From: Massilia sp. erpn | GTDB taxonomy: Bacteria; Pseudomonadota; Gammaproteobacteria; Burkholderiales; Burkholderiaceae_D | Assembly (NCBI RefSeq): GCF_024400215.1 | Contig: NZ_CP053748.1 | Coordinates: forward strand, 434,001 to 498,000 | Direction: 5' to 3' | Length of the DNA: 64,000 nucleotides | Shown: positions 8,194 to 19,961 of the stretch, in pieces | How positions within the stretch are numbered: the first letter of the stretch is position 1 | How the letters are laid out: each line of letters begins with the position of its first letter | The notes under the pieces: generated by a model | What the model saw: the letters and a program-made list of their open reading frames with translations, nothing else | Database searches by the model: none | Told to the model about the DNA's origin: nothing | Position numbers and translations under genes: made by a program

Positions 8194-9723
8194 ATGAGCG
8201 CCGCCTCGGTACCGGCCGCCGCCCTGCCCAAGCCGCCCGGGCCACCGACTTTCGGTCTGCGCATCGCCACCGGCCTGGCCGGCGTGCTGCTGGCCGTGCT
8301 GATGGCGGGCCTCAACGAGAACGTCACCAAGGTGGCGCTGGCCGATATCCGCGGCGCCATGGGCATCGGCGCCGATGAGGGCAGCTGGCTGCTGGCGGTG
8401 TATGCGGCGGCCTCGGTCTGCGCCATGGCGTTCGCGCCCTGGTGCTCGGCCACCTTCTCGCTGCGCCGCTTCACGCTGGCCATGCTGGCCGCCTTCATGC
8501 TGTTCGCCGCACTGTGTCCGCTGGCGCCCAATCTGTCCACGCTGATGCTGCTGCGCACCCTGCAAGGCCTGGCCGGCGGTGCCCTGCCGCCCATGCTGAT
8601 GACGGTGGCGCTGCGCTTCCTGCCGCCGCAAATCAAGCTGTATGGCCTGGCCAGCTACGCGCTGACCGCCACTGTCGGCCCGACCCTGGGCACGCCGCTG
8701 GCCGCACTATGGACCGAGTACACGCCCTGGCAGTGGACCTTCTGGCAGATAATCCCGCCCTGCCTGCTCTCGATGGCGGCCGTGGCCTGGGGCCTGCCAC
8801 AGGATCCGCTCAAGCTGGAACGCTTCCGCCAGTTCGACTGGCTCGGCCTTCTGCTTGGCCTGCCCGCCATCAGCATGATCGTGCTGGGCCTGTCGCTGGG
8901 CGAGCGCATGGACTGGCTGGAGTCCAGCCTGATCGCCTTCCTGCTGATCGGCGGCTGCCTGCTGCTGGCTGCCTTCCTGGTCAACGAGTGGTCGCATCCC
9001 CTGCCCTTCTTCAAGATCCAGCTGCTGGCCAACCGCAATCTGACGCATGCGCTGATCACCCTGGCCGGCGTGCTGTTCGTGCTGGTGGCGGCAACCCGCC
9101 TGCCCTCGTCCTTCCTGGCCCAGGTGCACGGCTACCGCCCGCTGCAAACGGCGCCGCTGATGCTGATGGTGGCCCTGCCGCAGTTGCTGGCTCTGGTGCT
9201 GGTAGCGGCCCTGTGCAATATCCGCCGCGTCGATTGCCGCTGGGTGCTGGCGGGCGGCCTCGCCCTGCTGGCCGCATCCAAGCTGCTGGGCGCCTCCGCC
9301 ACGCCGGAATGGACGCGAGAGAATTTCTATCTGCTGCAATCGCTGCAGATCCTGGCCCAGCCCATGGCCGTGATTCCGCTGCTGATGCTGGCCACCTCCG
9401 GCCTGGCGCCGCAGGATGGTCCCTTTGCCTCGGCCTGGTTCAACACGATCAAGGGCTTTGCCGCCGTGCTGGCCGGCGGCGTACTCGATTATCTGGGCGG
9501 CGAACGTTCGCACTTCCACGCCCAAGCCCTGGCCGACCATCTGGGCAATGCGCAGCTGACCATGAGCGGCACCCTGCCCGCCTTGCTGGCGCGCCAGTTC
9601 CAGCAGCAGGTGGCCACCCTCACCACCCGCGATCTCTACCTGGCAATGGCCGTGATGGCCGCCGTCATGATCGTCCTGATCCCGCTGGTCGCGCAGCGCA
9701 TCTATCCGCCGCGCGCCGCTTAA
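8194..9723 (+). CDS. DHA2-family MFS drug efflux transporter
   Basis: Major facilitator protein of 509 residues with about 14 hydrophobic segments, the DHA2 (EmrB-like) layout. Segment 1 contains LLAVLMAGLNENVTKVALADI, matching the EmrB motif where the usual LDxTIVNVALP aspartate position is modified. TLQGLAGGALPPML near residues 122-135 corresponds to motif C/B. The start has an AGGAGG Shine-Dalgarno 6 bases upstream. It is first in an operon with an HlyD adaptor (17-base gap) and an outer-membrane factor, giving a tripartite pump from inner membrane to outside. Substrate is unknown; aromatic or phenolic compounds and hydrophobic drugs are usual for this class. Confidence 0.9.
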   Translation: MSAASVPAAALPKPPGPPTFGLRIATGLAGVLLAVLMAGLNENVTKVALADIRGAMGIGADEGSWLLAVYAAASVCAMAFAPWCSATFSLRRFTLAMLAAFMLFAALCPLAPNLSTLMLLRTLQGLAGGALPPMLMTVALRFLPPQIKLYGLASYALTATVGPTLGTPLAALWTEYTPWQWTFWQIIPPCLLSMAAVAWGLPQDPLKLERFRQFDWLGLLLGLPAISMIVLGLSLGERMDWLESSLIAFLLIGGCLLLAAFLVNEWSHPLPFFKIQLLANRNLTHALITLAGVLFVLVAATRLPSSFLAQVHGYRPLQTAPLMLMVALPQLLALVLVAALCNIRRVDCRWVLAGGLALLAASKLLGASATPEWTRENFYLLQSLQILAQPMAVIPLLMLATSGLAPQDGPFASAWFNTIKGFAAVLAGGVLDYLGGERSHFHAQALADHLGNAQLTMSGTLPALLARQFQQQVATLTTRDLYLAMAVMAAVMIVLIPLVAQRIYPPRAA

Positions 9724-9740
9724 TTACAAAGGAAAAGAAT

Positions 9741-10802
9741 ATGAAACACCTGTCCCGCAATTCCGCCATCGCCATGGCCGCCCTGCTGCTGTGCGGCGCA
9801 GCCTATGGCGGCCGCCAGCTGCTGGTGGCCGCCGAAGCGCAAAGCACCAACGACGCCTTCGTCGCCGCCGACTTCATGCTGCTCTCGCCCAAGGTGGGCG
9901 GCATCGTGGCCGAGGTGCTGGCCGCCGACAACCTGGCCGTGAAAGCCGGCCAGCTGCTGGTGCGCATCGACGACCGCGATTTCCAGACCGCGCTGGAAGC
10001 GGCGCGCGCCGGCGTGGCCAACGCCGAAGCCCAATTGGCCAACAGCGCCGCCACGCTGGAACGCCAGCGCTATCTGATCGAGCAGGCCGAAGCCACCTCG
10101 ATGGCCGACCGCGCCGACCTGACGCTGGCCAGGGCAGAACTGGAACGCTATACCAATCTGGCCGGACAAGGCGCCGGCACCGCGCAGAACGCGCAGCAGG
10201 CCAAGGCGCGCCACGACACCCTGCTGGCGCGCCAGGCGCAAAACCGCGCCGCGCTGGGCGCCACGATCAAGCAGAACATCGTGCTGCAAGCCCAGCACGC
10301 GGTGGCCGAAGCCATGCTGCAAAAGGCCCGTGCCAGCCAGGAGCAGGCCGAACTCGACCTCTCCCACACCCGCCTGCGCGCACCCATCGACGGCGTGGTG
10401 GCGCGGCGCAGCGTGCGTGTCGGCGCCCACGCCGCGCCCGGTGCGGCCCTGCTGGCGGTGGTGCCGGTGGAGCAAGCCTATGTGATCGCCAACTTCCAGG
10501 AGACGCAGCTGAGCCATGTAAGTCCCGGCCAGCCGGTCAGCATCACGGTCGACGGTTGGCCCGGCGAGCAGTTGCGCGGCAAGGTGGAGAGCATCGCTCC
10601 GGCCACCGGCGCCACCTTCTCGGCCATCGCGCCGGACAATGCCACCGGCAATTTCACCAAGGTCGTGCAGCGCATCCCGACCCGCATCGTGTTCGACGCC
10701 GGCCAGCCGCTGCGCGGCAAGCTGCGCGTGGGCATGTCGGTCACGGCCAATGTCGATACCTCGGTGCAGCCGCGCATCGCGCAAGTGGGAGAGGCACGAT
10801 GA
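9741..10802 (+). CDS. HlyD/EmrA-family periplasmic adaptor
   Basis: Membrane fusion protein of 353 residues linking the MFS pump to the outer-membrane factor. Domains in order: an N-terminal membrane anchor (about 8-28), first half of the lipoyl domain (LLSPKVGGIVAEVLAADNLAVKAGQLL), a long coiled-coil hairpin rich in Ala, Glu, Gln and Arg (about 75-200), second lipoyl half (LRAPIDGVVARRSVRVGAHAAPG) and a beta-barrel with YVIANFQETQLSHVSPGQPV. AAAGGAAAAG provides a Shine-Dalgarno 7 bases from the ATG. Its stop overlaps the next start as ATGA. Confidence 0.93.
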   Translation: MKHLSRNSAIAMAALLLCGAAYGGRQLLVAAEAQSTNDAFVAADFMLLSPKVGGIVAEVLAADNLAVKAGQLLVRIDDRDFQTALEAARAGVANAEAQLANSAATLERQRYLIEQAEATSMADRADLTLARAELERYTNLAGQGAGTAQNAQQAKARHDTLLARQAQNRAALGATIKQNIVLQAQHAVAEAMLQKARASQEQAELDLSHTRLRAPIDGVVARRSVRVGAHAAPGAALLAVVPVEQAYVIANFQETQLSHVSPGQPVSITVDGWPGEQLRGKVESIAPATGATFSAIAPDNATGNFTKVVQRIPTRIVFDAGQPLRGKLRVGMSVTANVDTSVQPRIAQVGEAR

Positions 10803-12337
10803 AAGCCAATGCCATCACTTGGCAGCCATGGCGCGGCAAGCAGCTGCGGAGGTCTGCCTTGGCCCTGCTGCTGGCGCCCATCCTGCTGTCAGGCTGCGCC
10901 GCGCTCGGTCCCGACTTCAAGGCGCCGCAAGCGGTCCTGCCTCAGAGCTGGCTGGCCAATGAACAGAGCGCGCCCGGCGCCGTGGAACTGGCATGGTGGA
11001 GCAGCTTTGACGATCCCCAGCTGGCGGCCCTGATCCAGCGCGCCGTGGCGGGCAATCTCGATCTGCAGATTGTCGCCAGCAGCCTGGAGCAAAGCCGCGC
11101 CATCCGCCAGAGCATGGGCGCTGCCGAAACGCCGCAGCTCAATGCGGCTGGCGACATCAGCCGCGCGCGCGCCAGCCAGGTGGGCCTGGGCGATCCGTCC
11201 GGCCGCAAGGGTGAATCGGCGTATACGCTGGCGCAAGGCGGCTTCAATGCCTCCTGGGAGCTGGACTTCTGGGGCCGTGTGCGGCGCGCGGTGGAAGCGG
11301 CCGATGCGCAGGTCGAAGCGGCGCAGGAACAGCGTCACGCCGCCCTGCTCTCGCTGGCTGCGGAAACGGCGCAGCACTATATCCGCCTGCGCTCGACGCA
11401 AAGCCTGCTGGCGATCACGGAACAGAATCTGGCGATCGCGCGCCGCAGCCTGGAGCTGACGCGCATCCGCAACCGCGAAGGTGTGGCGACGGAGCTCGAC
11501 GTGGCGCGCGCCAGCGCCCAGGTGGCCGCCATCGAGGCGCGTCTGCCCGGCCTGCGCCAGCGCGAAGCGGCCGGCGTCAATGCGCTCGGCCTGCTGCTGG
11601 CCCAGCCGCCGCAAGCCCTGCGCGCGGAACTGGCTGCGCAGGCGAACGCCGGCGCGTCGGCCAAACAGAGCACGGCGGCATACTCCGTGCCGGCAGGTCC
11701 GGCCGTCGCTGCGCTGGGACTGCCGAGCGAGCTGGCGCAGCGCCGGCCGGATATCCGCCGCGCCTCCGCCCTGCTGCACGCGGCCACCGCCTCCATCGGC
11801 GTGGCCAAGGCCGACTTCTATCCGCGCATTACCTTGGCCGGCAACCTGGGCTTCCAGGCCACCCAGCTGTCCGACTTCGGCAGCTGGAGCAGCCGCCAGT
11901 TCAGTTTTGGTCCGGCATTCAGCCTGCCCCTGTTCGACGGCAGCCATCTGCGCGGCATGCTGAAACTGAGCGAGGCGCGCCAGCAGGAAGCGGCGCTGGC
12001 CTACCAGCAAACCGTGCTGCGCGCCTGGCATGAGGTGGACGATGCGCTGGCCGCCAGCCGCGCGCAGCAGGAGCGCCGCGAGCGCCTGCACGAGGCGGTG
12101 GCGCAAAGCCGCATTGCGCTGAACAACGCGCAGCAGCAGTATGTGGCGGGCACCGTCGATTTCCTGAATGTGCTGAGCGTGCAGGATGCGCTACTGGCCA
12201 ATGAAGCCGCGCTGGCCGAAAGCACGGCCGCCGTGTCGCTGGCCCTGGTTGATCTGTACAAGGCATTGGGTGGCGGCTGGCAAAGCTGGGGCGAAACGGT
12301 GCAAGGCCCGTTGGCGGCGGTGACGGTGCGGCCATGA
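10799..12337 (+). CDS. NodT/TolC-family outer-membrane efflux lipoprotein
   Basis: Outer-membrane factor of 512 residues. The N-terminal signal ends in a lipobox LLSGC with Cys near residue 33, so it is a lipoprotein like OprM/NodT. Two OEP repeats follow, with WELDFWGRVRRAVEAADAQVEAA in the first and FYPRITLAGNLGFQATQLSDF leading the second. AGTVDFLNVLSVQDALLANEAALAES near the C-terminus is the characteristic helix of the family. It is translationally coupled to the adaptor through an ATGA overlap and completes the tripartite pump. Confidence 0.93.
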   Translation: MKANAITWQPWRGKQLRRSALALLLAPILLSGCAALGPDFKAPQAVLPQSWLANEQSAPGAVELAWWSSFDDPQLAALIQRAVAGNLDLQIVASSLEQSRAIRQSMGAAETPQLNAAGDISRARASQVGLGDPSGRKGESAYTLAQGGFNASWELDFWGRVRRAVEAADAQVEAAQEQRHAALLSLAAETAQHYIRLRSTQSLLAITEQNLAIARRSLELTRIRNREGVATELDVARASAQVAAIEARLPGLRQREAAGVNALGLLLAQPPQALRAELAAQANAGASAKQSTAAYSVPAGPAVAALGLPSELAQRRPDIRRASALLHAATASIGVAKADFYPRITLAGNLGFQATQLSDFGSWSSRQFSFGPAFSLPLFDGSHLRGMLKLSEARQQEAALAYQQTVLRAWHEVDDALAASRAQQERRERLHEAVAQSRIALNNAQQQYVAGTVDFLNVLSVQDALLANEAALAESTAAVSLALVDLYKALGGGWQSWGETVQGPLAAVTVRP

Positions 12338-12359
12338 GTGGCATGGTAAGCTGCGGGGC

Positions 12360-13274
12360 ATGCAAATGCCCGATATGAACCTGCTCGTCGCCCTCGACAT
12401 CCTGCTGGAAGAAGGCAGCGTCGTGGGCGCCGCCCAGCGCATGCACCTGAGCGCGCCCGCCATGAGCCGCACCCTGTCGCGCCTGCGCGAAGCGATCGGC
12501 GATCCGGTGCTGGTGCGCGCAGGACGCGGCCTGACGCCGACGCCGCGCGCACTGGAGCTGCGCGACCAGGTGCGCGGCCTGGTGGAACAGGCGCACGCTG
12601 TCTTTCACGCGGGACGGGAGGTGGATCTGGCGACGCTGGAACGCACCTTCAGCATCCGCGCCAACGATGTCTTCGTCGGCACTTACGGCGGCCAGTTGCG
12701 CGAGGCCATGCGCGCCAAGGCGCCGAATGCGGTGCTGCGTTTCGTGCCGGAGGGCGATATCGACGACGGCGCGCTGCGCGAGGGCCGCATCGACCTGTAT
12801 ATCAGCGCCACGCGCGATTTCGGCGCCGACATCAAGGTGCAGACTCTATTCAATACGACGTTCGTGGGATTGGCGCGTGAGGACCACGCCATTTTCGATG
12901 CGCCCATCGATCCGGCGCGGCTGGTCGCTTACGACCATATCAGCGTCTCGCGCCGCGGCCGCGCTTACGGCCCGACGGCGACCATGCTGGCCGAGCACAA
13001 GCTGCAGCAGCGGGTGGCGCTGATCGCGCCCAATTTCCATTCTGCGATTTTCGCACTGGCCGATTCCGACCTGGTGCTGCCGCTGCTGCCGCGCGCCATG
13101 CTGCACAATATCGAGAAGCTGGGCATGAAGCTGCGGCACTTCGAGTTGCCGCTGCCGCTCACGCCCGTCACCATCGTGCAGGCCTGGCATCCGCGCCTGG
13201 ACAACGACCACGCCCACCGCTGGCTGCGTCAAACCATCAAGCAGACCTGCAGCAGCGATAAGCGCGCCTTGTAG
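12360..13274 (+). CDS. LysR-family transcriptional regulator of the efflux operon
   Basis: Regulator of 304 residues. An N-terminal winged helix-turn-helix (MNLLVALDILLEEGSVVGAAQRMHLSAPAMSRTLSRLREAIGDPV, up to about residue 50) is followed by a periplasmic-binding-like effector domain. It begins 22 bases after the efflux lipoprotein stop, on the same strand, so it is probably the last gene of the operon and may control it. Three in-frame ATGs (codons 1, 3 and 6) make the exact start uncertain. Its stop is 3 bases from the convergent truB stop. Confidence 0.88.
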   Translation: MQMPDMNLLVALDILLEEGSVVGAAQRMHLSAPAMSRTLSRLREAIGDPVLVRAGRGLTPTPRALELRDQVRGLVEQAHAVFHAGREVDLATLERTFSIRANDVFVGTYGGQLREAMRAKAPNAVLRFVPEGDIDDGALREGRIDLYISATRDFGADIKVQTLFNTTFVGLAREDHAIFDAPIDPARLVAYDHISVSRRGRAYGPTATMLAEHKLQQRVALIAPNFHSAIFALADSDLVLPLLPRAMLHNIEKLGMKLRHFELPLPLTPVTIVQAWHPRLDNDHAHRWLRQTIKQTCSSDKRAL

Positions 13275-13277
13275 TTA

Positions 13278-14204
13278 CTAGGCCTGGGCAGCGGCGATCA
13301 GACGCTCTGGCGCCAGAATCGAATACTCCTGCAACTGCCCTGTACCAAGCAGCTTGGCATCCAGATACACGCGCACGCGGCCCGGTGCGGCAGGCACCGT
13401 CACCGCAGGCTCCTTACCCAGCGGCAGGCGCTGGCCTTGCAGGAAGCGTTTTGCCAGTTCCGGCGTCAGCTGCACCGCCGGGAAGGACGACAGCAGCGCA
13501 TCGACCGGCGAGAGCAGTTCCAGCGGTGCGGGATGCGCCAGCAGCTGTTCCGGCGTGATCATATGTTCGGCCGTCAGCGCGCCGACCTGGGTACGGCGCA
13601 AGGCGTTCAGATGCGCGCCGCAGCCGAGCGCCGCGCCGATATCCTCGCCCAGCACGCGGATATACGTGCCCTTGCTGCAGGTGACTTCCAGCTTGAGGAA
13701 AGGCGCCTCGTAGCCGACCAGTTCCAGCTTGTGGATCACCACATGGCGCGCCTCGCGTTCCAGCGTGATGCCGGCGCGCGCATATTCGTACAGTGGCTTG
13801 CCGTCGCGCTTGAGCGCCGAATACATGGGCGGCACCTGGGCGATCGGACCACGGAACTGCGCCAGCACGGCTTCGATCTGCTCGCGCGTGACATTCACCT
13901 CGCGCGTCTCGACCACTTCGCCCTCGGTGTCGCCGGTGTCGGTGCGCTGGCCCAGATGCACGGTGGTCAGATAGGTCTTGTCGGCCTCCAGCAAATCCTG
14001 CGAGAACTTGGTGGCCTCGCCGAAGCACAGCGGCAGCAGGCCGGTGGCGAAAGGATCGAGGGTGCCGGTATGGCCGGCCTTCTTCGCGTTCAGCACGCGC
14101 TTGGTCTTGATCAGCGCATCGTTGCTGGACAGGCCGACCGGCTTATCGAGCAGCAGCACGCCGTCCACCAGATCGCGGACGCGCTTCACTTTTTGCTGAG
14201 TCAT
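13278..14204 (-). CDS. truB: tRNA pseudouridine-55 synthase TruB
   Basis: Enzyme of 308 residues that makes pseudouridine at U55 in the T-loop of tRNAs. The catalytic motif GHTGTLDPFATGLL contains the nucleophile Asp50. KDGKPLYEYAR and the CSKGTYIRVLGEDIG segment match the family, and a short PUA-like C-terminal region (about 245-308) is present. It is last in the rimP-nusA-infB-rbfA-truB operon, 2 bases after rbfA, and meets the convergent LysR gene with no space for a terminator. Confidence 0.98.
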   Translation of the reverse strand: MTQQKVKRVRDLVDGVLLLDKPVGLSSNDALIKTKRVLNAKKAGHTGTLDPFATGLLPLCFGEATKFSQDLLEADKTYLTTVHLGQRTDTGDTEGEVVETREVNVTREQIEAVLAQFRGPIAQVPPMYSALKRDGKPLYEYARAGITLEREARHVVIHKLELVGYEAPFLKLEVTCSKGTYIRVLGEDIGAALGCGAHLNALRRTQVGALTAEHMITPEQLLAHPAPLELLSPVDALLSSFPAVQLTPELAKRFLQGQRLPLGKEPAVTVPAAPGRVRVYLDAKLLGTGQLQEYSILAPERLIAAAQA

Positions 14205-14206
14205 GC

Positions 14207-14617
14207 TTAGTTCTTACCGTCTGCGCCGCTGTCTTCGTCGGCGTCGGCAGCGCGGCTGGCGTTGGCCTTGTCGATCAGGGCCGACATTTCCATGCCGCGC
14301 GCGGTCGAGGTGTCATGCACGAAGTGCAGCTGCGGCAGCGTGTGGATGTGCAGGCGCTTGCCCAGCTGGTTGCGCAGATAGCCGGCCGCCGCGTTCAGGC
14401 CGGCCAGGGTGTTCTTCACCGACTCCGCATCGTCCTTCAGCGTGGTGAAGTAGATTTTGGCGTGGGCGTAGTCGGGCGTGAGCTGCACCTCGGCCAGCGT
14501 GATCATGCCGACGCGCGGGTCTTTCAGTTCAAAGGCGATCAGCTCGGACAAGTCCTTCTGGATCTGATCGGCCACGCGCAGGCCGCGCGCTGGGATGGAT
14601 TTACTGTGTTTTGCCAT
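14207..14617 (-). CDS. rbfA: 30S ribosome-binding factor RbfA
   Basis: Small KH-like protein of 136 residues that binds the immature 30S subunit and helps 16S rRNA 5'-end maturation, notably in the cold. [45 protein letters not shown] covers the conserved core. The C-terminal 20 residues are Asp/Ala rich and not conserved. Lies 92 bases after infB and 2 bases before truB. Confidence 0.97.
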   Translation of the reverse strand: MAKHSKSIPARGLRVADQIQKDLSELIAFELKDPRVGMITLAEVQLTPDYAHAKIYFTTLKDDAESVKNTLAGLNAAAGYLRNQLGKRLHIHTLPQLHFVHDTSTARGMEMSALIDKANASRAADADEDSGADGKN

Positions 14618-14640
14618 GATGTGTTACCAATAAAAAGTAT

Positions 14641-14688
14641 GGCGGGTGCGCCTGCCCCGCGCCATGCGCGGAGCGGGAAGCACCCGCC
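14641..14688 (-). other. Long hairpin in the infB-rbfA gap
   Basis: On the minus strand GGCGGGTGC and GCACCCGCC (perfect 9-base arms) enclose a second helix CCGCGC-ATG-GCGCGG. Four bases after the outer stem comes TTTTT. The shape resembles a leaky intrinsic terminator or a processing or stability element between infB and rbfA. Confidence 0.6.
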
Positions 14689-14709
14689 ACGTATCGCTGC
14701 CAGCCGCTA

Positions 14710-17616
14710 TTACAGCGTACGGGCGATTTCCTGTACTTCGAAGACTTCCAGCTGGTCGCCCACCTCGATGTCGTTGTAGCCCTTGAGCGACAGGCCGCAC
14801 TCCAGACCGGCGCGCACTTCCTTGGCGTCGTCCTTGAAGCGTTTGAGCGAGTCGATTTCGCCGGTCCACACCACGATGTTGTTGCGCAGCAGGCGTACCG
14901 AGGAAGAACGTTTGACCACGCCGTCGGTAACCAGACAGCCGGCAATCGCGCCCACTTTCGACACCAGGATGACCTGGCGGATTTCCACCTGGCCGGTGAC
15001 GTGCTCGCGCTTCTCCGGCGCCAGCATGCCCGACAGCGCCGCTTTGACTTCTTCGATCGCGTCGTAAATGATGTTGTAGTAGCGGATGTCCACGCCGTTG
15101 GCCTCGGCCAGCTTGCGCGCCTGTGCATCGGCACGGGCGTTGAAGCCGATGATGACCGCTTTCGAGGCCACCGCCAGATTGACGTCCGATTCCGAGATGC
15201 CGCCCACCGCCGCGTGCACGATCTGTACGCGCACTTCGGAGGTCGACAGTTTCTGCAGCGAGCCAACCAGCGCTTCCTGCGAACCCTGCACATCGGTCTT
15301 GATGATCAGCGGCAGGTTCTTCACCTCGCCCTCGGCCATCTGGTCGAACATGTTTTCCAGCTTCGCTGCCTGCTGCTTGGCCAGCTTCACGTCGCGGAAC
15401 TTACCTTGACGGAACAGACCGATTTCACGCGCCTTGCGCTCGTCGGCCATGACCATGACTTCCTCGCCGGCGGCCGGCACTTCGGTCAGACCCTGGATTT
15501 CGACCGGGATCGATGGACCGGCTTCGCCGATCGGCTTGCCGTTTTCGTCCAGCATGGCGCGCACGCGGCCATAAGAAGAACCAGCCAGCACCACGTCGCC
15601 GCGCTTCAGCGTACCGGATTGCACCAGGATCGTCGCAACCGGGCCGCGGCCCTTGTCCAGACGGGCTTCCACCACCAGACCGCGCGCAGGCGCTTCGGCC
15701 GGCGCTTTCAGCTCCAGCACTTCGGCTTGCAGCAGCACGTTTTCCAGCAGGGCGTCGATGCCCTGGCCGGTCTTCGCGGACACCGGCACGAACGGCGAAT
15801 CGCCGCCGTATTCTTCCGGCACCACCTGCTCGGCGATCAGCTCCTGCGTCACGCGTTCCAGATTGCCGCCCGGCTTGTCGATCTTGTTGATCGCCACCAC
15901 CAGCGGCACGCCGGCTGCTTTGGCGTGGGCAATCGCTTCTTTCGTCTGCGGCATCACGCCGTCGTCGGCTGCCACCACCAGAATAACGATGTCGGTCGCT
16001 TTCGCGCCGCGGGCACGCATGGCGGTGAACGCCTCGTGGCCCGGCGTATCCAGGAAGGTGATCGTGCCGCGCGGGGTGTCCACGTGGTAGGCGCCGATGT
16101 GCTGGGTAATGCCGCCGGCTTCGCCCGACGCCACTTTGGCGCGACGGATGTAGTCCAGCAGCGAGGTCTTACCATGGTCGACGTGGCCCATCACGGTCAC
16201 CACCGGGGCACGTGGGCTCGATTCGAAGTGGGCGTGTTCGCCCTGATCGGCCAGCAGCGCTTCCGGATCGTCCACGGCGGCAGCGAAGGCTTTGTGGCCC
16301 ATCTCTTCCACCACGATCATCGCGGTTTCCTGGTCCAGCACCTGGTTGATGGTGCACATCTGGCCCAGCTTCATCAGCTGTTTAATGACTTCGGAAGCCT
16401 TGACCGACATCTTGTGCGCCAGTTCGGCCACGGTGATGGTTTCCGGTACGTGCACTTCCTTGATGATCGCCTCGGTCGGTGCCTGGAAGTTCGATTCGCG
16501 GTCGTCCTGGTGCGAAGAGCGGCGACCGCCCTTGCCGCCACTGCGCCAGCCATCGCGGCCGCCGGTGTTGCCGCCACGGCCCTTGTTGGCACCGCCGCCA
16601 CCGCCTGGCGCGCCGCGCTTCTTGGCGTCGTCCTGCCAGGTGGAGGAAACATTGGCCGACTTGATCGACTTCTTGTCGCCTGGTTTCTTGTCGTCTTTCT
16701 TGTCCGTCGCGGCGCCGGCGGCCGGCTTCTTGTCAGCCGGTTTGTGCAGCGTGCCTTCGGCGGTTTTCGGCTTGGCCGCTGGTGCAGGAGCCGGTTCCGG
16801 CGCCTTCACCACGCGGCGCGGCGCGTTCATCATGGCCTTGATCTGCGCCACTTCGTCAGCCACGGCCTGGCGTGCGCGCTCGGTGGCGGCAGCACGTTCG
16901 GCGGCTTCCTTGGCGGCAGCTTCGTTTTTCTTCTTGCTCTCTTCAGCGTCGGCCTGGCGCTTTTTATCAGCGGCGGCAGCCGCTTCGGCGGCGGCGGCGG
17001 CATCAGCGGCCGAGGCGGCGCCGGCAGCGGCGGCCTTCTCGGCGGCGGCTTTCTCCGCGGCTTTCTCGGCAGCGACCTTCTGCGCTTCGGCTTCGGCAGC
17101 TTTCTTCGCTTCCGCTTCGGCGGCGGCGGTGGCTTTCGCCTGGGCTTCTTTTTCAGCGTCCAGCTTGGCCAGACGTTCCTGCTTCTCGCGCAGTTCCGCT
17201 TCCTGGCGGGCGATCAGCTCGGCCTGGCGGCGTGCCTCTTCCTCGCGGCGGGCGCGCTCGGCTTCATCGATCACCGGTGCGGCCTTGGCGGCGGCGGCCG
17301 GCGTGACCAGATCGTCGCGCTGGACGAAGGTGCGCTTCTTGCGCACTTCCACCTGGATGGTGCGCGACTTGCCGGTGGCGTCGGCCTGTTTGATCTCCGT
17401 GGTTTCCTTGCGGGTCAGGGTGATCTTTTTCTTTTCCGTATCCGCGCCTGCGCCATGGGTGCGGCGCAGGTGGTCCAGCAGCTTATCCTTATCATCTTTC
17501 GACAATGGATCTGACGTCGAACTTTTCTCGACGCCGGCAGAACGCAGCTGCGTCAGCAGCAAATCTGCAGGCATCTTCAGTTCGGTGGCAAATTGGGCTA
17601 CGTTGTTACTCGCCAT
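14710..17616 (-). CDS. infB: Translation initiation factor IF-2
   Basis: GTPase of 968 residues that places initiator tRNA on the 30S subunit and promotes subunit joining. Order: a short IF2_N domain (about 1-55, [24 protein letters not shown]), an Ala/Glu/Lys-rich linker (about 120-330, probably partly coiled coil), a Gly/Arg-rich patch, a second IF2_N domain ([23 protein letters not shown]), then the G domain with GHVDHGKT at about 475-482, DTPGHEAF and NKIDKPGG, and the C1-C2 domains. GAGG lies 5-6 bases before the ATG. Forty-six bases separate it from nusA. The low-complexity N-terminal linker is long but normal for this family of bacteria. Confidence 0.98.
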   Translation of the reverse strand: MASNNVAQFATELKMPADLLLTQLRSAGVEKSSTSDPLSKDDKDKLLDHLRRTHGAGADTEKKKITLTRKETTEIKQADATGKSRTIQVEVRKKRTFVQRDDLVTPAAAAKAAPVIDEAERARREEEARRQAELIARQEAELREKQERLAKLDAEKEAQAKATAAAEAEAKKAAEAEAQKVAAEKAAEKAAAEKAAAAGAASAADAAAAAEAAAAADKKRQADAEESKKKNEAAAKEAAERAAATERARQAVADEVAQIKAMMNAPRRVVKAPEPAPAPAAKPKTAEGTLHKPADKKPAAGAATDKKDDKKPGDKKSIKSANVSSTWQDDAKKRGAPGGGGGANKGRGGNTGGRDGWRSGGKGGRRSSHQDDRESNFQAPTEAIIKEVHVPETITVAELAHKMSVKASEVIKQLMKLGQMCTINQVLDQETAMIVVEEMGHKAFAAAVDDPEALLADQGEHAHFESSPRAPVVTVMGHVDHGKTSLLDYIRRAKVASGEAGGITQHIGAYHVDTPRGTITFLDTPGHEAFTAMRARGAKATDIVILVVAADDGVMPQTKEAIAHAKAAGVPLVVAINKIDKPGGNLERVTQELIAEQVVPEEYGGDSPFVPVSAKTGQGIDALLENVLLQAEVLELKAPAEAPARGLVVEARLDKGRGPVATILVQSGTLKRGDVVLAGSSYGRVRAMLDENGKPIGEAGPSIPVEIQGLTEVPAAGEEVMVMADERKAREIGLFRQGKFRDVKLAKQQAAKLENMFDQMAEGEVKNLPLIIKTDVQGSQEALVGSLQKLSTSEVRVQIVHAAVGGISESDVNLAVASKAVIIGFNARADAQARKLAEANGVDIRYYNIIYDAIEEVKAALSGMLAPEKREHVTGQVEIRQVILVSKVGAIAGCLVTDGVVKRSSSVRLLRNNIVVWTGEIDSLKRFKDDAKEVRAGLECGLSLKGYNDIEVGDQLEVFEVQEIARTL

Positions 17617-17662
17617 TCAGTCCTCTTTTCTATGTGTCGCGTAGATGATAAAGATACTCAGA

Positions 17663-19713
<2,051 letters not shown>

Positions 19714-19773
19714 GGAAAATCTCCAGATCCTGGCCCGCATCCCATGGACACAGGCCGCTTAAAACGGTTCACC

Positions 19774-19805
19774 AAAAAAAAAATGGGCATTTGCCCATCT
19801 TTTTG
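19774..19805 (-). terminator. Intrinsic terminator between rluB and rimP, possible leader attenuator
   Basis: On the minus strand ATGGGC-AAAT-GCCCAT is followed by nine further T, with A/G-rich sequence before the stem that can extend the pairing with U residues. It lies 156 bases past the rluB stop and about 60 bases before the rimP start. The best promoter for rimP (19875-19903) lies upstream of it, so transcripts of the rimP operon would have to read through. Confidence 0.85.
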
Positions 19806-19874
19806 TCATTCCAGCCAGATGAAAGCACTCTCAGCAAACAAACCTTGCGAAGAACAACTTTTATTAGGCTGGTC

Positions 19875-19903
19875 ATTATAACGCCTTCTTGACTTCGCTG
19901 CAA
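19875..19903 (-). promoter_or_regulatory. Promoter of the rimP-nusA-infB operon
   Basis: On the minus strand a perfect -10 TATAAT (19880-19875) lies 17 bases after TTGCAG (19903-19898), a partial -35. Transcription would start near 19868 and give a leader of about 155 bases that contains the terminator-like hairpin at 19774-19805. Confidence 0.6.
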
Positions 19904-19961
19904 TGCCGCAGGGCCCTGTGGACACGCTTACAACAGTGTCCATACGGCCTGCGGCCGGGGT

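Noticed and set aside
15001..17514. Long open frame on the plus strand across infB (about 837 codons)
   Set aside because: It mirrors infB, whose GTPase motifs and codon periodicity are clear. The antisense product is His/Gly/Arg/Phe-rich low complexity, as expected from reading GC-rich genes backwards.
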